Shown here: positions 16,867-25,236 of the stretch, piece after piece
How the letters are laid out: each line of letters starts with the position of its first letter
How positions within the stretch are numbered: the stretch's first letter is position 1
DNA from: Scytonema millei VB511283
GTDB taxonomy: Bacteria > Cyanobacteriota > Cyanobacteriia > Cyanobacteriales > Chroococcidiopsidaceae
NCBI RefSeq assembly: GCF_000817735.3
Contig: NZ_JTJC03000001.1
Coordinates: 1,001,710-1,065,709, forward strand
Length of the DNA stretch: 64,000 bases
Reading direction: 5' to 3'
Position numbers and translations under genes: made by a program
The notes under the pieces: generated by a model
What the model was told of the DNA's origin: nothing
Databases searched by the model: none
Seen by the model: the letters and a program-made list of their open reading frames with translations, nothing else

Positions 16867-17222
16867 AGAGCAGGGAGCAGGGAGCAGGGAGCAGGGAGCA
16901 GGGAGCTGAGGGAGCAAAAAACAACCGTCTTCACGTAGCTTGCTTCCCCGAAGGGGTAGTGTAGCGAGCGCGTTTACCGTCAACCGTCAACAATCAACTA
17001 CCAATTACCAACTACCAACTACCAACTACCATCACTGCAGGCTTCTCTAAGGGCGGGTTTACCCGAACTCTTTATTGGAGTCAATATAGCTGGTGAACCC
17101 GCCCTTACAACTCCTTCATTTTGACTTTTGACTTTTGACTTTTGACTTTTGACTTATTTTGCTCAGTTTTGGCGATCGCGCAATCGCAACCAATATCTAG
17201 AAATCATATATCTAGAAATCAC
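16867..17222. other. 356-bp intergenic stretch of repeats before the ABC exporter
   Basis: In order it holds a gggagca tandem array to about 16910, an 'acgtagcttgcttccccgaa' repeat, caactac/taccaac tandem repeats (about 16980-17035), a REP-A palindrome (17048-17109) and a gacttttgacttt tandem array (about 17118-17157). No gene was seen. Confidence 0.75.
17048..17109. repeat. REP-A palindromic element
   Basis: Arms gggcgggttta and gaacccgccc about 40 bases apart, upstream of the ABC exporter. Confidence 0.8.
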
Positions 17223-19073
17223 ATGCATATCAAACTTCCCACGCCAGTTCGCAATTTTTTAGTCGCTACGAGTTTTTGGAAAGAATATTATTTTATCCTG
17301 CGCGAGTTCAAGCACTTTCGGCAAATTGCAATTCTGGCAGCAGTTTTCACGTTGTCAGCGGCAGTTTTGGAGGGCTTTGGAGTTGGGTTTATCTTAGCTG
17401 TCTTACATAGCGTACTCAATCCCAACGCCAAACCAATTCAAACTGGGGTGGGCTGGTTTGATGTGTGGATTTTAGCGGTCAACGCTTCTGCCAGCGAGCG
17501 ACTCTTCCGCTCGTCTGCTTTAGTTTTGCTCACAACTCTACTGCGGTTGGGCTTGACGTACTTAGGACGGCTTTACGTTTTTACGGCTCAGTATACTTTA
17601 GGATATCGGTTAAGCTTGCGAGTTTTTGAGCAGTTGCAAGCACTCAGCTTGAGTTTTTTCACCAAGACCCGTGCGGGAAATTTAGTTAACAGCCTGACGA
17701 GCGAAGTCAATCAAATTACGATGGCTTTTGATGTCCTGGCTACTTTTTTCACGCGGGGTTCGACTCTCATAGCATATACGCTCTCCATGTTCATGCTGTC
17801 CTGGCAGCTGATGCTGATTACAGCCATGCTGTTCGGCTTGCTATCAGTAGGGATAACAAGTCTATTAGGACAAATCCGAGAAGCGAGTTTTGCCACCACA
17901 AAGGCTCGACGCTGGTATGTTTCAGTAGCGTTGGAATTTATCAATGGGATTCGCACCGTTCAAGCTTTCGCTGCCCAAGACTTCGAGCGCAAGCGATTTC
18001 AGGATGCAAGTTTGCAACTATTGCAAGCTAGTACTAAGTCCAGGGCTGCCCAGGCGTTAGTAGAACCTGTCTCAGAAGGGATAGCTACTTTTATCTTGTT
18101 TGGCATTTTGTTCTTAGCGTTTGCTGTCTTAATTCCAAATGGACAACTGCAACCAGCAGGATTGCTGACATTTTTGTTTGTCTTGTTACGTCTGATGCCA
18201 ATTCGCCGTCAATTGGATGGAGCCAGGGCAAAGCTCAGCAGTTTTCAGGGATCGTTCAGCAATGTTAAAGAGCTGTTGCGGACTGATAATAAAACGTATT
18301 TACGCAACGGCAAACTTCAGTTTTCCAAGTTACAGCGAGCAATTGAGTTTGTGTCTGTAGATTTTGGTTACGACAAGAAACATACAGTATTGCATAACAT
18401 CAAACTGACGATTAACCGTGGTGAGATGACAGCACTAGTTGGATCTTCTGGTGCTGGCAAAACGACATTAGCAGATTTAATTCCGCGATTTTACGACCCA
18501 ACCCAAGGGCAAATCTTCATTGATGGTATCGATCTGCAAGAATATGACATTAAATCGCTGCGTCGCAAGCTAGCTGTAGTCAGTCAGGATACGTTTATTT
18601 TCAATGCTTCCGTGCGAGACAATATTGCCTACGCTTTAGAAGAGGTAGATGAAGAAGCGGTTTGGGAAGCGGCTCGACTGGCTAACGCGCTGGAATTCAT
18701 CCAGAAACTACCTGAAGGCTTTGATACTCAATTGGGAGAACGGGGAGTACGATTATCTGGGGGTCAGCGCCAGCGGTTGGCGATCGCCCGTGCCTTGTTA
18801 CGCGACCCAGATATTTTGATTTTAGACGAGGCGACGAGTGCTTTAGACTCCGTTTCCGAACGGCTGATTCAAGAGTCATTAGAAAAGCTATCTCAAGGGC
18901 GCACGGTGATTGCGATCGCTCACAGGCTTTCAACTATCGTTCGCGCCGATAAGGTCGTCGTGTTAGAACAAGGACGAATTCTCGAACAAGGAACCTATCA
19001 AGAGTTGCTGCAACAGCGCGGCAATCTCTGGAAATATCATCAAATGCAACATGAAGTCAGTCAGCTTAGTTAA
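17223..19073 (+). CDS. ABC exporter, fused permease-ATPase (MsbA-like half transporter)
   Basis: 616 residues from the ATG at 17223. An earlier TTG at 17142 lies in a gacttttgacttt repeat and is rejected. Residues about 35-315 carry six membrane segments. The ATPase has Walker A GSSGAGKTTLAD, Q-loop VVSQDTFIF, signature RLSGGQRQRLAIA, Walker B ILILDEATSALD and the switch AHRLST. It should work as a homodimer that flips a lipid-linked or amphipathic product across the cytoplasmic membrane. As the only complete transporter in the aryl-acid/glycan block, it is the best candidate exporter of the product. Lipid A, glycolipid or peptide export cannot be told apart by sequence. Confidence 0.9.
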   Translation: MHIKLPTPVRNFLVATSFWKEYYFILREFKHFRQIAILAAVFTLSAAVLEGFGVGFILAVLHSVLNPNAKPIQTGVGWFDVWILAVNASASERLFRSSALVLLTTLLRLGLTYLGRLYVFTAQYTLGYRLSLRVFEQLQALSLSFFTKTRAGNLVNSLTSEVNQITMAFDVLATFFTRGSTLIAYTLSMFMLSWQLMLITAMLFGLLSVGITSLLGQIREASFATTKARRWYVSVALEFINGIRTVQAFAAQDFERKRFQDASLQLLQASTKSRAAQALVEPVSEGIATFILFGILFLAFAVLIPNGQLQPAGLLTFLFVLLRLMPIRRQLDGARAKLSSFQGSFSNVKELLRTDNKTYLRNGKLQFSKLQRAIEFVSVDFGYDKKHTVLHNIKLTINRGEMTALVGSSGAGKTTLADLIPRFYDPTQGQIFIDGIDLQEYDIKSLRRKLAVVSQDTFIFNASVRDNIAYALEEVDEEAVWEAARLANALEFIQKLPEGFDTQLGERGVRLSGGQRQRLAIARALLRDPDILILDEATSALDSVSERLIQESLEKLSQGRTVIAIAHRLSTIVRADKVVVLEQGRILEQGTYQELLQQRGNLWKYHQMQHEVSQLS

Positions 19074-19099
19074 CACCAGATTTTGGTAATTGGTGGCTA

Positions 19100-19143
19100 A
19101 CAGTTAACTGTTAACTGTTAACTGTTAACTGTTAGCTGTTAAG
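19100..19143. repeat. Heptamer tandem repeat (ttaactg)
   Basis: About six copies of the 7-mer ttaactg, a typical cyanobacterial STRR, between the ABC exporter and the glycosyltransferase. Similar arrays occur at 25187, 26884, 36050, 38240 and 48998. Confidence 0.85.
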
Positions 19144-19210
19144 TGCGACTTGCAACTTGTGACTTGTCTCTACATCCCACACTCTATTTCAACTCAGGAC
19201 TGAAATCACC

Positions 19211-20392
19211 GTGTCAACAGATACAAGAGCAATCAAAATTCTACTATATGGAAAGTCTTTTCCGGTTAATTACCGTTCTAAAGTTTTGATCGATCTGCTT
19301 CAGCGATCGCACTACTGTGTTGCTCAATTTAACCCTGACTTTTATTGGACGAGCAACAAGTTCTTAGCTATATTTGCTTGGATCGATCTTTTTGTGAAGG
19401 CTATCTTTGCCGATGTCATATATTTGCTGCCCAAAAATACCATTTATATTAAAAATGCTCTTTGGGTAGCAAAGCTTCTACGGAAAAAATTAATTGTAGA
19501 GATGCATATCTCGCTTTACGACAATTATGTAAAAGAATACAAAACGATTCAAATCGATGATAAAAAAGCCAAAGCCTTTAAAGAGTTCGATATCTTGGCT
19601 CTCACGAAATCGGATTATTTGATCCATAGTGCCGATTACGAATTAGTATATTGGGAAAAACTACTCGATATTCATGTCGATCGCGGTAAGGTTTTTATTG
19701 CTCCTAACTGCAATACTTCTACCACGCTACTGCACCAAAGAAGTTTCATGCAGGATGGCGTACTTAAAATTTGCTGGTGGGGAACGTTTATTCCGCTGCA
19801 CGGCATAGATAAGATCTTGCAAGCAATGCAAACTTTAAAGGAAAAAGAAGTTAAGTTTACTTGCAATTTATTTGGTGTAGATCGACCTATTTTCTCCACA
19901 TATACTGAGAAGATTCAGCTAGCAAATCTTGGAGATTGTGTTTTTCTCAGAAAAGATCTCAACTTCGCTGATGGCTCTTTACCTAAATATTTAGTTGAGA
20001 ACTGCGATCTAGCATTAGGTATTTTTGGAGATGGAGATGCAGCACGCCATGCTCTCCCAAATAAATTGAATGAAGCTCTTGCTATGAGACTGCCGATTTT
20101 AACTATGAATGCTCCTGCCTTGACCGAATTTTTTAACCCTGAAGTAGACTTTTGGACATGCGAACCTACGGCTGAGTCAATTGTCATGTCAATTTTAAAT
20201 ATTATTCATGGCGTAGCGTATCCTGTCGATTGGGAGCAGAGTCGTCAAAAAGTTGTCAATACATTCAATGCTGTACGGTATCAAGAAGTCTTGAAACAAG
20301 TATTAGGGAAAGCTACCCCTAATATATTACCAAAAGAAAATCAGAATTCTGAAAGTGGAGTCTTAACAACTGGTCGGGCTGCACTTAATTAA
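19211..20392 (+). CDS. Group 1 (GT4-like) glycosyltransferase
   Basis: 393 residues from GTG at 19211 with AGGA upstream. The C-terminal half shows the GT-B donor domain: ICWWGTFIPLHGIDKILQAM (the 'G.....KGid.li.A' strand), LFGVDRP, and DLALGIFGDGDAARHALPNKLNEALAM. The last is the usual 'P.K..Ea.a.g.Pvi' region, with the E-x7-E acidic pair partly changed. The N-terminal half lacks the common GGxxR motif. It would transfer a sugar from a nucleotide donor at the membrane. It is A/T-rich like the gene at 12299. It is separated from the exporter by repeats. Confidence 0.75.
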   Translation: MSTDTRAIKILLYGKSFPVNYRSKVLIDLLQRSHYCVAQFNPDFYWTSNKFLAIFAWIDLFVKAIFADVIYLLPKNTIYIKNALWVAKLLRKKLIVEMHISLYDNYVKEYKTIQIDDKKAKAFKEFDILALTKSDYLIHSADYELVYWEKLLDIHVDRGKVFIAPNCNTSTTLLHQRSFMQDGVLKICWWGTFIPLHGIDKILQAMQTLKEKEVKFTCNLFGVDRPIFSTYTEKIQLANLGDCVFLRKDLNFADGSLPKYLVENCDLALGIFGDGDAARHALPNKLNEALAMRLPILTMNAPALTEFFNPEVDFWTCEPTAESIVMSILNIIHGVAYPVDWEQSRQKVVNTFNAVRYQEVLKQVLGKATPNILPKENQNSESGVLTTGRAALN

Positions 20393-20401
20393 ATTAAGTG
20401 C
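20381..20401. repeat. Perfect 21-bp palindrome over the glycosyltransferase stop codon
   Basis: GCACTTAATT and AATTAAGTGC around a central A; the stop TAA lies in the middle. There is no T-run after it, so it is not a classic terminator. It could protect the mRNA 3' end or act as a weak terminator. Confidence 0.6.
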
Positions 20402-20584
20402 TAAACTCATCGATACTTCTTTGCCTAAAATCAAAAACTTGCGTAGTATCTTGAAGCAAAGTTATAGGATTTCTCACCAGCTATTCCAATCATAAACGCA
20501 CTGTCAAACAACTAAAAGCTTCGATTGTAAAAAATTTAGATGGGAGATTGGACAAACTAAAGCTTAGTAGAGAGATACAGCATT

Positions 20585-21334
20585 ATGGATTTTGTCAACG
20601 ATCTGTCTTTGTCAAAGTGGCTATGTAGGAAAGAAGTTGTAGTAACAAAATTGGTGGAATGGATTCCATTTTCGATTTTAAAAATGCCAATCTATCGCAC
20701 TATCTTGGCGCGATTAGGTACATCTGCTCAAATTCATCGAGGCGTTCAACTTTTGCGTCCTCATGGAATCGAAATTGGCAACAGAACTACGCTTGAGTCT
20801 GGAGTTATCTTAAAAAACGTCGGAAAACATAGCAAAATCTGGATTGGAGATTCGGTAACTCTTGAGTCTGGCGTTCGCTTAAAAAGCTCCGCTCACAATA
20901 GCAGAATTCGGATCGGAGATGGGACATTAATTGAACGTGGAGTTGATATCAAAGTTCATCCTCTGGGTACGATTGAGATTGGCGCAAATACTCACATTGG
21001 ACCTTATACATGTTTGTCTGGTAAATCTATCAGCATTGGGAACAACTGTTTGATTGCTTCTCATGGCGGAATTTATGCTGGCAATCATAATTTTTCGGAT
21101 TGTACTCGTCCCATTAGAGGACAAGGAATTATTTACAAAGAAAAGGGAATTGCGATCGAGGATGATTGCTGGCTGGGTAGTGGAGTCAGAGTTGTTGATG
21201 GAGTAACCATTGGTAGAGGAAGTGTCATTGGAGCCGGAGCTGTGGTAACTAAAGATATTCCACCTTACTCTGTGGCAGTGGGTGTACCTGCTAAGGTAAT
21301 TTCTCAACGACATGATGCTGACAACAAATTGTAG
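20585..21334 (+). CDS. Left-handed beta-helix (hexapeptide) acyltransferase, copy 2
   Basis: 249 residues. Residues about 55-240 are hexapeptide repeats running through an unusually long series (IEIGNRTTLESG, IWIGDSVTLESG, IRIGDGTLIERG, IEIGANTHIGPY). The catalytic-His loop GIYAGNHNF is followed by IEDDCWLGSGVRVVDGVTIGRG and the closing VGVPAKVI. The architecture is that of WcaF/NodL/maltose acetyltransferase-type enzymes with acetyl-CoA as usual donor. Three more coils before the His loop than the gene at 13251 suggest a different acceptor. It is followed 88 bases later by the RmlC-like gene. Confidence 0.85.
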   Translation: MDFVNDLSLSKWLCRKEVVVTKLVEWIPFSILKMPIYRTILARLGTSAQIHRGVQLLRPHGIEIGNRTTLESGVILKNVGKHSKIWIGDSVTLESGVRLKSSAHNSRIRIGDGTLIERGVDIKVHPLGTIEIGANTHIGPYTCLSGKSISIGNNCLIASHGGIYAGNHNFSDCTRPIRGQGIIYKEKGIAIEDDCWLGSGVRVVDGVTIGRGSVIGAGAVVTKDIPPYSVAVGVPAKVISQRHDADNKL

Positions 21335-21422
21335 AGATAAAGCACTGCTTGAAATCTCAAGATGAGGACGGAGAGTTCGGGTTTAGTTATAGACATTCAT
21401 TGCAATTTTTTTGGAGAAATTC

Positions 21423-21971
21423 ATGAAATTTATCGAAACAAAACTCAAAGGCGCATTCATTATTGACTTAGACGAGCGAGTTGACAATAGAGGTTTCTTT
21501 GCTCGAACTTTTTGCATGAAGGAATTTATCGACCACGGATTAAAGCCAACTGTCGCTCAGTGTAATTTGTCTTTTAATTACAAAAAAGGCACGCTCAGGG
21601 GGATGCACTATCAAACTCCCCCAGCTACAGAAACTAAGTTAGTCCGGTGTACTCAAGGTGCAATTTACGACGTAATTATCGATATGCGTCCTGATTCTCC
21701 GACATATTTGTCACATATTGGCGTAGAACTCTCGGCAGAAAATCGCAGAGCTTTATACGTACCGGATTTGTTTGCTCATGGCTATCAAACCCTCACGCCT
21801 AATGCTGAAGTCGTGTATCAAGTGAGCGAGTTTTACACTCCAGGTTCCGAAAAAGGACTGCGCTACAACGATCCGGCGCTGGCGATTGAGTGGCGCTTAC
21901 CTGTGAGCGAGATTTCGCCTAAAGATGCAACTTGGTCTTTACTGTTAGAACCCGCGAGTGTAGGAGTCTAG
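21423..21971 (+). CDS. rfbC: dTDP-4-dehydrorhamnose 3,5-epimerase family protein (RmlC/RfbC)
   Basis: 182 residues from ATG 21423, with GGAG 7 bases upstream; an in-frame TTG at 21411 overlaps that site and is rejected. The cupin fold is shown by DNRGFFARTF, then VAQCNLSFNYKKGTLRGMHYQ with the catalytic His of the 'RG.H.Q' motif. GAIYDVIIDMR, FAHGYQTL, and VYQVSEFYTP with the catalytic Tyr follow. It epimerises C3 and C5 of a dTDP-4-keto-6-deoxyhexose. No rmlA, B or D lies in the window, so the other steps must be encoded elsewhere. Some members act on other keto-sugars and the exact product is not certain. Confidence 0.85.
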   Translation: MKFIETKLKGAFIIDLDERVDNRGFFARTFCMKEFIDHGLKPTVAQCNLSFNYKKGTLRGMHYQTPPATETKLVRCTQGAIYDVIIDMRPDSPTYLSHIGVELSAENRRALYVPDLFAHGYQTLTPNAEVVYQVSEFYTPGSEKGLRYNDPALAIEWRLPVSEISPKDATWSLLLEPASVGV

Positions 21972-21973
21972 AG

Positions 21974-23305
21974 TTGAGCGCGATTAACGGTACTGAAGCT
22001 ACCGAAATTTTGCGTGGCGATCGCCAAAATGACATCATCAATGGAGCTGGAGGCGACGATACTATTGATGGTGGAGCAGGTAACGATATTCTCATCGGAG
22101 GCAAGGGGAAAGACCGACTGATTGGTGGTGACGGTATCGATACCGTAGATTACAGCCAATCCAGCAGGGGAATTATAGCCGATCTCAACCGAGGTGTTAT
22201 CTTAGCGCCGATATACGGAACATCAAGAACGCCGAGAATTATGCCCCTTGGCGATTCCAAGACCGCAGGCGGACACCGTGTCGAACCGACTCCAGGAGCC
22301 TACCGGATTCAGTTGTGGCAAAATTTCGTGGCGGATGGTTTGAGCATAGATTTTGTGGGTTCGCTATCCAATGGACCTAGCAGTCTCGGCGATCGAGACC
22401 ATGAAGGACATGGCGGGTGGACGACTGATGAGATTTCTGCTTTACTCGACACAGGTATACTTAAGACCTATCAGCCGCACATTATACTATTGACGATTGG
22501 CACGAACGACACGGGAACGAGTTCTGTCAATGAAATGTATGGCGATCTGAGCCGCCTGATCGACCGCATTGCTGAGCAGTCACCCAACACGCAGATTTTT
22601 GTTTCTTCCATTGCACCGATCGATCCAAATGGATCTAAAGGTGTAAAACCAGAAGCAGCAGAAAACGCTGAAGACTTTAACGCTCTGCTTCCCCAACTGG
22701 TTAACAACAAAGTTAGCCAAGGTAAAAAAGTTGCTTTTGTAGATGCAGAGGGTAGTTTAACCATTGACGATCTCGGGTCAGATGGCGTTCACCCCAGTTA
22801 TCAAGGCTACAAAAAAATTGGGAATAAATGGTATGACGCGCTCGTGGAGCGCGACACTATCAGCAGCGTCGAAAACGTGATTGGTACGGCTTATAAGGAT
22901 AAATTATTAGGTAATGTTAGTAATAACGTCCTAGAAGGTGCTGCAAGTAGGGATATTCTGACTGGGGGTGGGGGTATAGATACCTTTATCTATCGATCGC
23001 CTCAACATGGTAACGATACCATTACCGATTTTGGTACAGATGACTTTTTCCAATTCTCTGCTGCTTATTTTGGTGGTGGTTTAGTTGCGGGTACGCCTTT
23101 GAGCTTGACGGAAGCAACAACAGGTGTTTTTGTCAGCAGCGATAATCCCCTTGCTCTGGGTACGAGCGCCAATTTTCTCTACAATACTGCCACGGGCATT
23201 CTGAGTTTTGACCAAGATGGAGTTGGGATTGATGCAGCCATGACCATAGCCAGACTCAGGAGCTTACCCAGTTTAAATTGGGAGCAAATTCAAATTATTG
23301 CTTAA
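21974..23305 (+). CDS. SGNH hydrolase embedded in an RTX calcium-binding scaffold, copy 1
   Basis: 443 residues from a TTG at 21974, 2 bases after the rfbC stop and 8 bases after a GGAG. Residues about 22-55 are RTX nonapeptides (GGAGDDTIDGGAGNDILIGG). Residues 88-290 form an SGNH/GDSL hydrolase with block I MPLGDS (Ser95), block III TIGTND (176-179) and block V SDGVHP (Asp270, His273). A second RTX/serralysin-C-like segment follows (GGGGIDTFIYRS, then TDFGTDD). Such C-terminal domains direct type I secretion and fold with external calcium. There is no Sec signal peptide. An extracellular de-esterifying role on the exported glycan is plausible. The block I residue after GDS is Lys rather than the usual Ile. 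Confidence 0.82.
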   Translation: MSAINGTEATEILRGDRQNDIINGAGGDDTIDGGAGNDILIGGKGKDRLIGGDGIDTVDYSQSSRGIIADLNRGVILAPIYGTSRTPRIMPLGDSKTAGGHRVEPTPGAYRIQLWQNFVADGLSIDFVGSLSNGPSSLGDRDHEGHGGWTTDEISALLDTGILKTYQPHIILLTIGTNDTGTSSVNEMYGDLSRLIDRIAEQSPNTQIFVSSIAPIDPNGSKGVKPEAAENAEDFNALLPQLVNNKVSQGKKVAFVDAEGSLTIDDLGSDGVHPSYQGYKKIGNKWYDALVERDTISSVENVIGTAYKDKLLGNVSNNVLEGAASRDILTGGGGIDTFIYRSPQHGNDTITDFGTDDFFQFSAAYFGGGLVAGTPLSLTEATTGVFVSSDNPLALGTSANFLYNTATGILSFDQDGVGIDAAMTIARLRSLPSLNWEQIQIIA

Positions 23306-23374
23306 TTTCGGTAAAACTGAAGCATAACGTGCGAAACTACTCTTCGCCGGGTTGATTCTGTAAATATCTAGCTG

Positions 23375-23400
23375 TTACATCTATCTATAGATGTAATTTT
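23375..23400 (+). terminator. Candidate terminator hairpin between the SGNH-RTX genes
   Basis: A perfect 9-bp stem (TTACATCTA and TAGATGTAA) with a TCTA loop, followed by TTTT. The stem is A/T-rich and the T-run short, so it may only attenuate. Confidence 0.45.
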
Positions 23401-23441
23401 GCGGATAGAACAGTCAACCAGTAAGTGTGGGGAGTAGAGTT

Positions 23442-24776
23442 TTGCCAGAAATATTTGGTACTAAAGCTGCTGACAATTTGCAGGGCAATGCCCAGGACAG
23501 TATCATCTATGGATTAGAAGGCGATGACACGCTTATCGGAGGGACTGGCAATGACATTTTGATTGGTGGTACGGGCAAAGACGCTTTAGATGGTGGCGCG
23601 GGAATCGACACGGTTAGTTATTTTAACGCTACCAGTGGTGTTACCGTCGATCTAAATGCGGACGTAGCGACGCGCACAGCCAAGTTGATGCCCCTGGGTG
23701 ACTCGATTACCTATGGTTTTGTCAGTGATGTAAATCCTGACTCAGGCGGCTATCGCCTGAAGTTGTCGGAGTTATTGCAGGCTAATGGAATTAATATAGA
23801 TTTTGTCGGTTCCCTATCCAATGGACCTACAACCCTCAGCGATAAAGACCATGAAGGACATAGCGGTTGGACGATCGACCAGATCGACGGCAAAGTTAAT
23901 GAATGGCTGAATACTTCCCAACCAGATGTCGTTCTATTAACGATTGGCACAAATGACACCTACGGAGATTCTGTAGGGCAAATGTCCCAAGAGCTGAGCA
24001 ATTTAATTGACAAAATCGTCCAGTATTCCCCAGATACTTATGTATTTGTAGCCACCATTCCACCGACCAACAACCAGGAACGGGTACAAAAGATAGCGGA
24101 GTATAATGCTGCCATTCCTGGGATTGTGGAGCAAAAGCGATCGGAGGGCAAACAAGTTAAGTTCGTCGATATGAGTTCTCTGACGACGGACGATATATCT
24201 AGACCACCAGATGACAACGGACTGCATCCCACGACTACAGGTTACAGTAAGATTGCGAGTTTATGGTACGAAGCCCTACAAGATTTAGGTATAAGCCAAG
24301 GTACGTTCACAGTCGATCGCGACACGCTCGTTAATATCGAATACATTGACGGCTCTAGATACAATGACACGCTAATCGGGAATGCGGTGGGAAATGCGAT
24401 CGCGGGCAACGCTGGGGCGGATGTGCTAACTGGCGGTGGTGGAAGAGATGTTTTCGTGTATCGCTCCTATACAGATGGCGGCGATACGATTACTGACTTT
24501 AACGCCACCGACGATTTAATTCAAATCTCTGCTAGCGGTTTTGGTGGTGGTTTAACAGCTGGGGTAACGTTAAGTTTGACTGCTGCTGCTACTGGCACGT
24601 TTGTTAGTGGTAACAATCCCCAGTCTCTCGGCAATAATGCCAACTTTTTATACGATACCGCTACAGGTATATTGAGTTTTGATGCGGATGGTATTGGTAC
24701 GAATTCAGCTGTCACCATAGCTCAGTTCAGTGGCTTACCTAACCTAAATCCAACTCAAATTAGTATAGTGGCGTAG
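23442..24776 (+). CDS. SGNH hydrolase embedded in an RTX calcium-binding scaffold, copy 2
   Basis: 444 residues from a TTG at 23442 with GGGGAG 9 bases upstream, the same start arrangement as copy 1; a GTG at 23427 is the alternative. It is a tandem paralogue in the same domain order. RTX repeats (GLEGDDTLIGGTGNDILIGG) occupy about 24-55. The SGNH domain has MPLGDSITYG (Ser88, a fully canonical block I), TIGTND and GLHP with the catalytic His. An RTX/type I secretion C-terminus (GGGGRDVFVYRS, TDFNATDD) closes it. The two copies share closely similar SGNH and C-terminal segments but differ in surface loops. It is probably a secreted esterase acting on the same class of substrate. Confidence 0.82.
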   Translation: MPEIFGTKAADNLQGNAQDSIIYGLEGDDTLIGGTGNDILIGGTGKDALDGGAGIDTVSYFNATSGVTVDLNADVATRTAKLMPLGDSITYGFVSDVNPDSGGYRLKLSELLQANGINIDFVGSLSNGPTTLSDKDHEGHSGWTIDQIDGKVNEWLNTSQPDVVLLTIGTNDTYGDSVGQMSQELSNLIDKIVQYSPDTYVFVATIPPTNNQERVQKIAEYNAAIPGIVEQKRSEGKQVKFVDMSSLTTDDISRPPDDNGLHPTTTGYSKIASLWYEALQDLGISQGTFTVDRDTLVNIEYIDGSRYNDTLIGNAVGNAIAGNAGADVLTGGGGRDVFVYRSYTDGGDTITDFNATDDLIQISASGFGGGLTAGVTLSLTAAATGTFVSGNNPQSLGNNANFLYDTATGILSFDADGIGTNSAVTIAQFSGLPNLNPTQISIVA

Positions 24777-24808
24777 TTGAGGCGATCGCCAAGTCAGACT
24801 CTTGCAGG

Positions 24809-24831
24809 AGGGGCTTTTTGTCCCTTTTTTT
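24809..24831 (+). terminator. Rho-independent terminator after the SGNH-RTX pair
   Basis: Stem AGGGG/TCCCT (5 bp, last pair G-T), loop of 7, then a run of 7 T residues. It marks the end of the + strand glycan block. Confidence 0.6.
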
Positions 24832-25236
24832 GTATTTCATCATTCCAGCTTTACTGCTTGGGAACCATAAACCAAAAATCACTTTCAATCAATGTTAGAG
24901 ATGTGTAAACGATATAGCTGAACCATGTCAGCAACCATACTTCAATTCCACTCAAGACCGGAATGCCAAAATCTCCTGTAGAAACACTATGAAATTATTC
25001 CACCAGAATTGCTTTATTTTTATCTGCGGCAAGATACCTATATAACTGCAAGGGCGGGTTTTGAGTAAAGATTTACTGCTGTGGTTGTGAGTCTTTTCGC
25101 TAAACCCGCCCCTACTTGTACGGGCGGGTTTTGACCGAAGACTAACTATCTCAGTCGTCCATCGATCTAAACCCGCCCCTACAACAACTGATAACTGATA
25201 ACTGATAACTGATAACTGAATTAAGGAACATACATC
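24832..25236. other. 405-bp intergenic stretch with two REP-A elements
   Basis: The first 215 bases show nothing recognisable. They are followed by REP-A copies at 25050-25115 and 25119-25181 and a gataact tandem array (about 25187-25219) that ends 18 bases before the next start codon. Confidence 0.7.
25050..25181. repeat. Two adjacent REP-A elements
   Basis: Copies at 25050-25115 and 25119-25181, both in the gggcgggttttga...aacccgcccctac orientation. Confidence 0.8.

Noticed and set aside
16980-17160. Direct repeats resembling a CRISPR array.
   Set aside because: The units are 7-9 bases without unique spacers. They are short tandem repeats typical of cyanobacterial intergenic DNA; no cas gene is present.
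17142-17222. A longer N-terminus of the ABC exporter starting at TTG 17142.
   Set aside because: The extension is encoded by a gacttttgacttt tandem repeat and has no membrane-protein character. ATG 17223 fits the family start.
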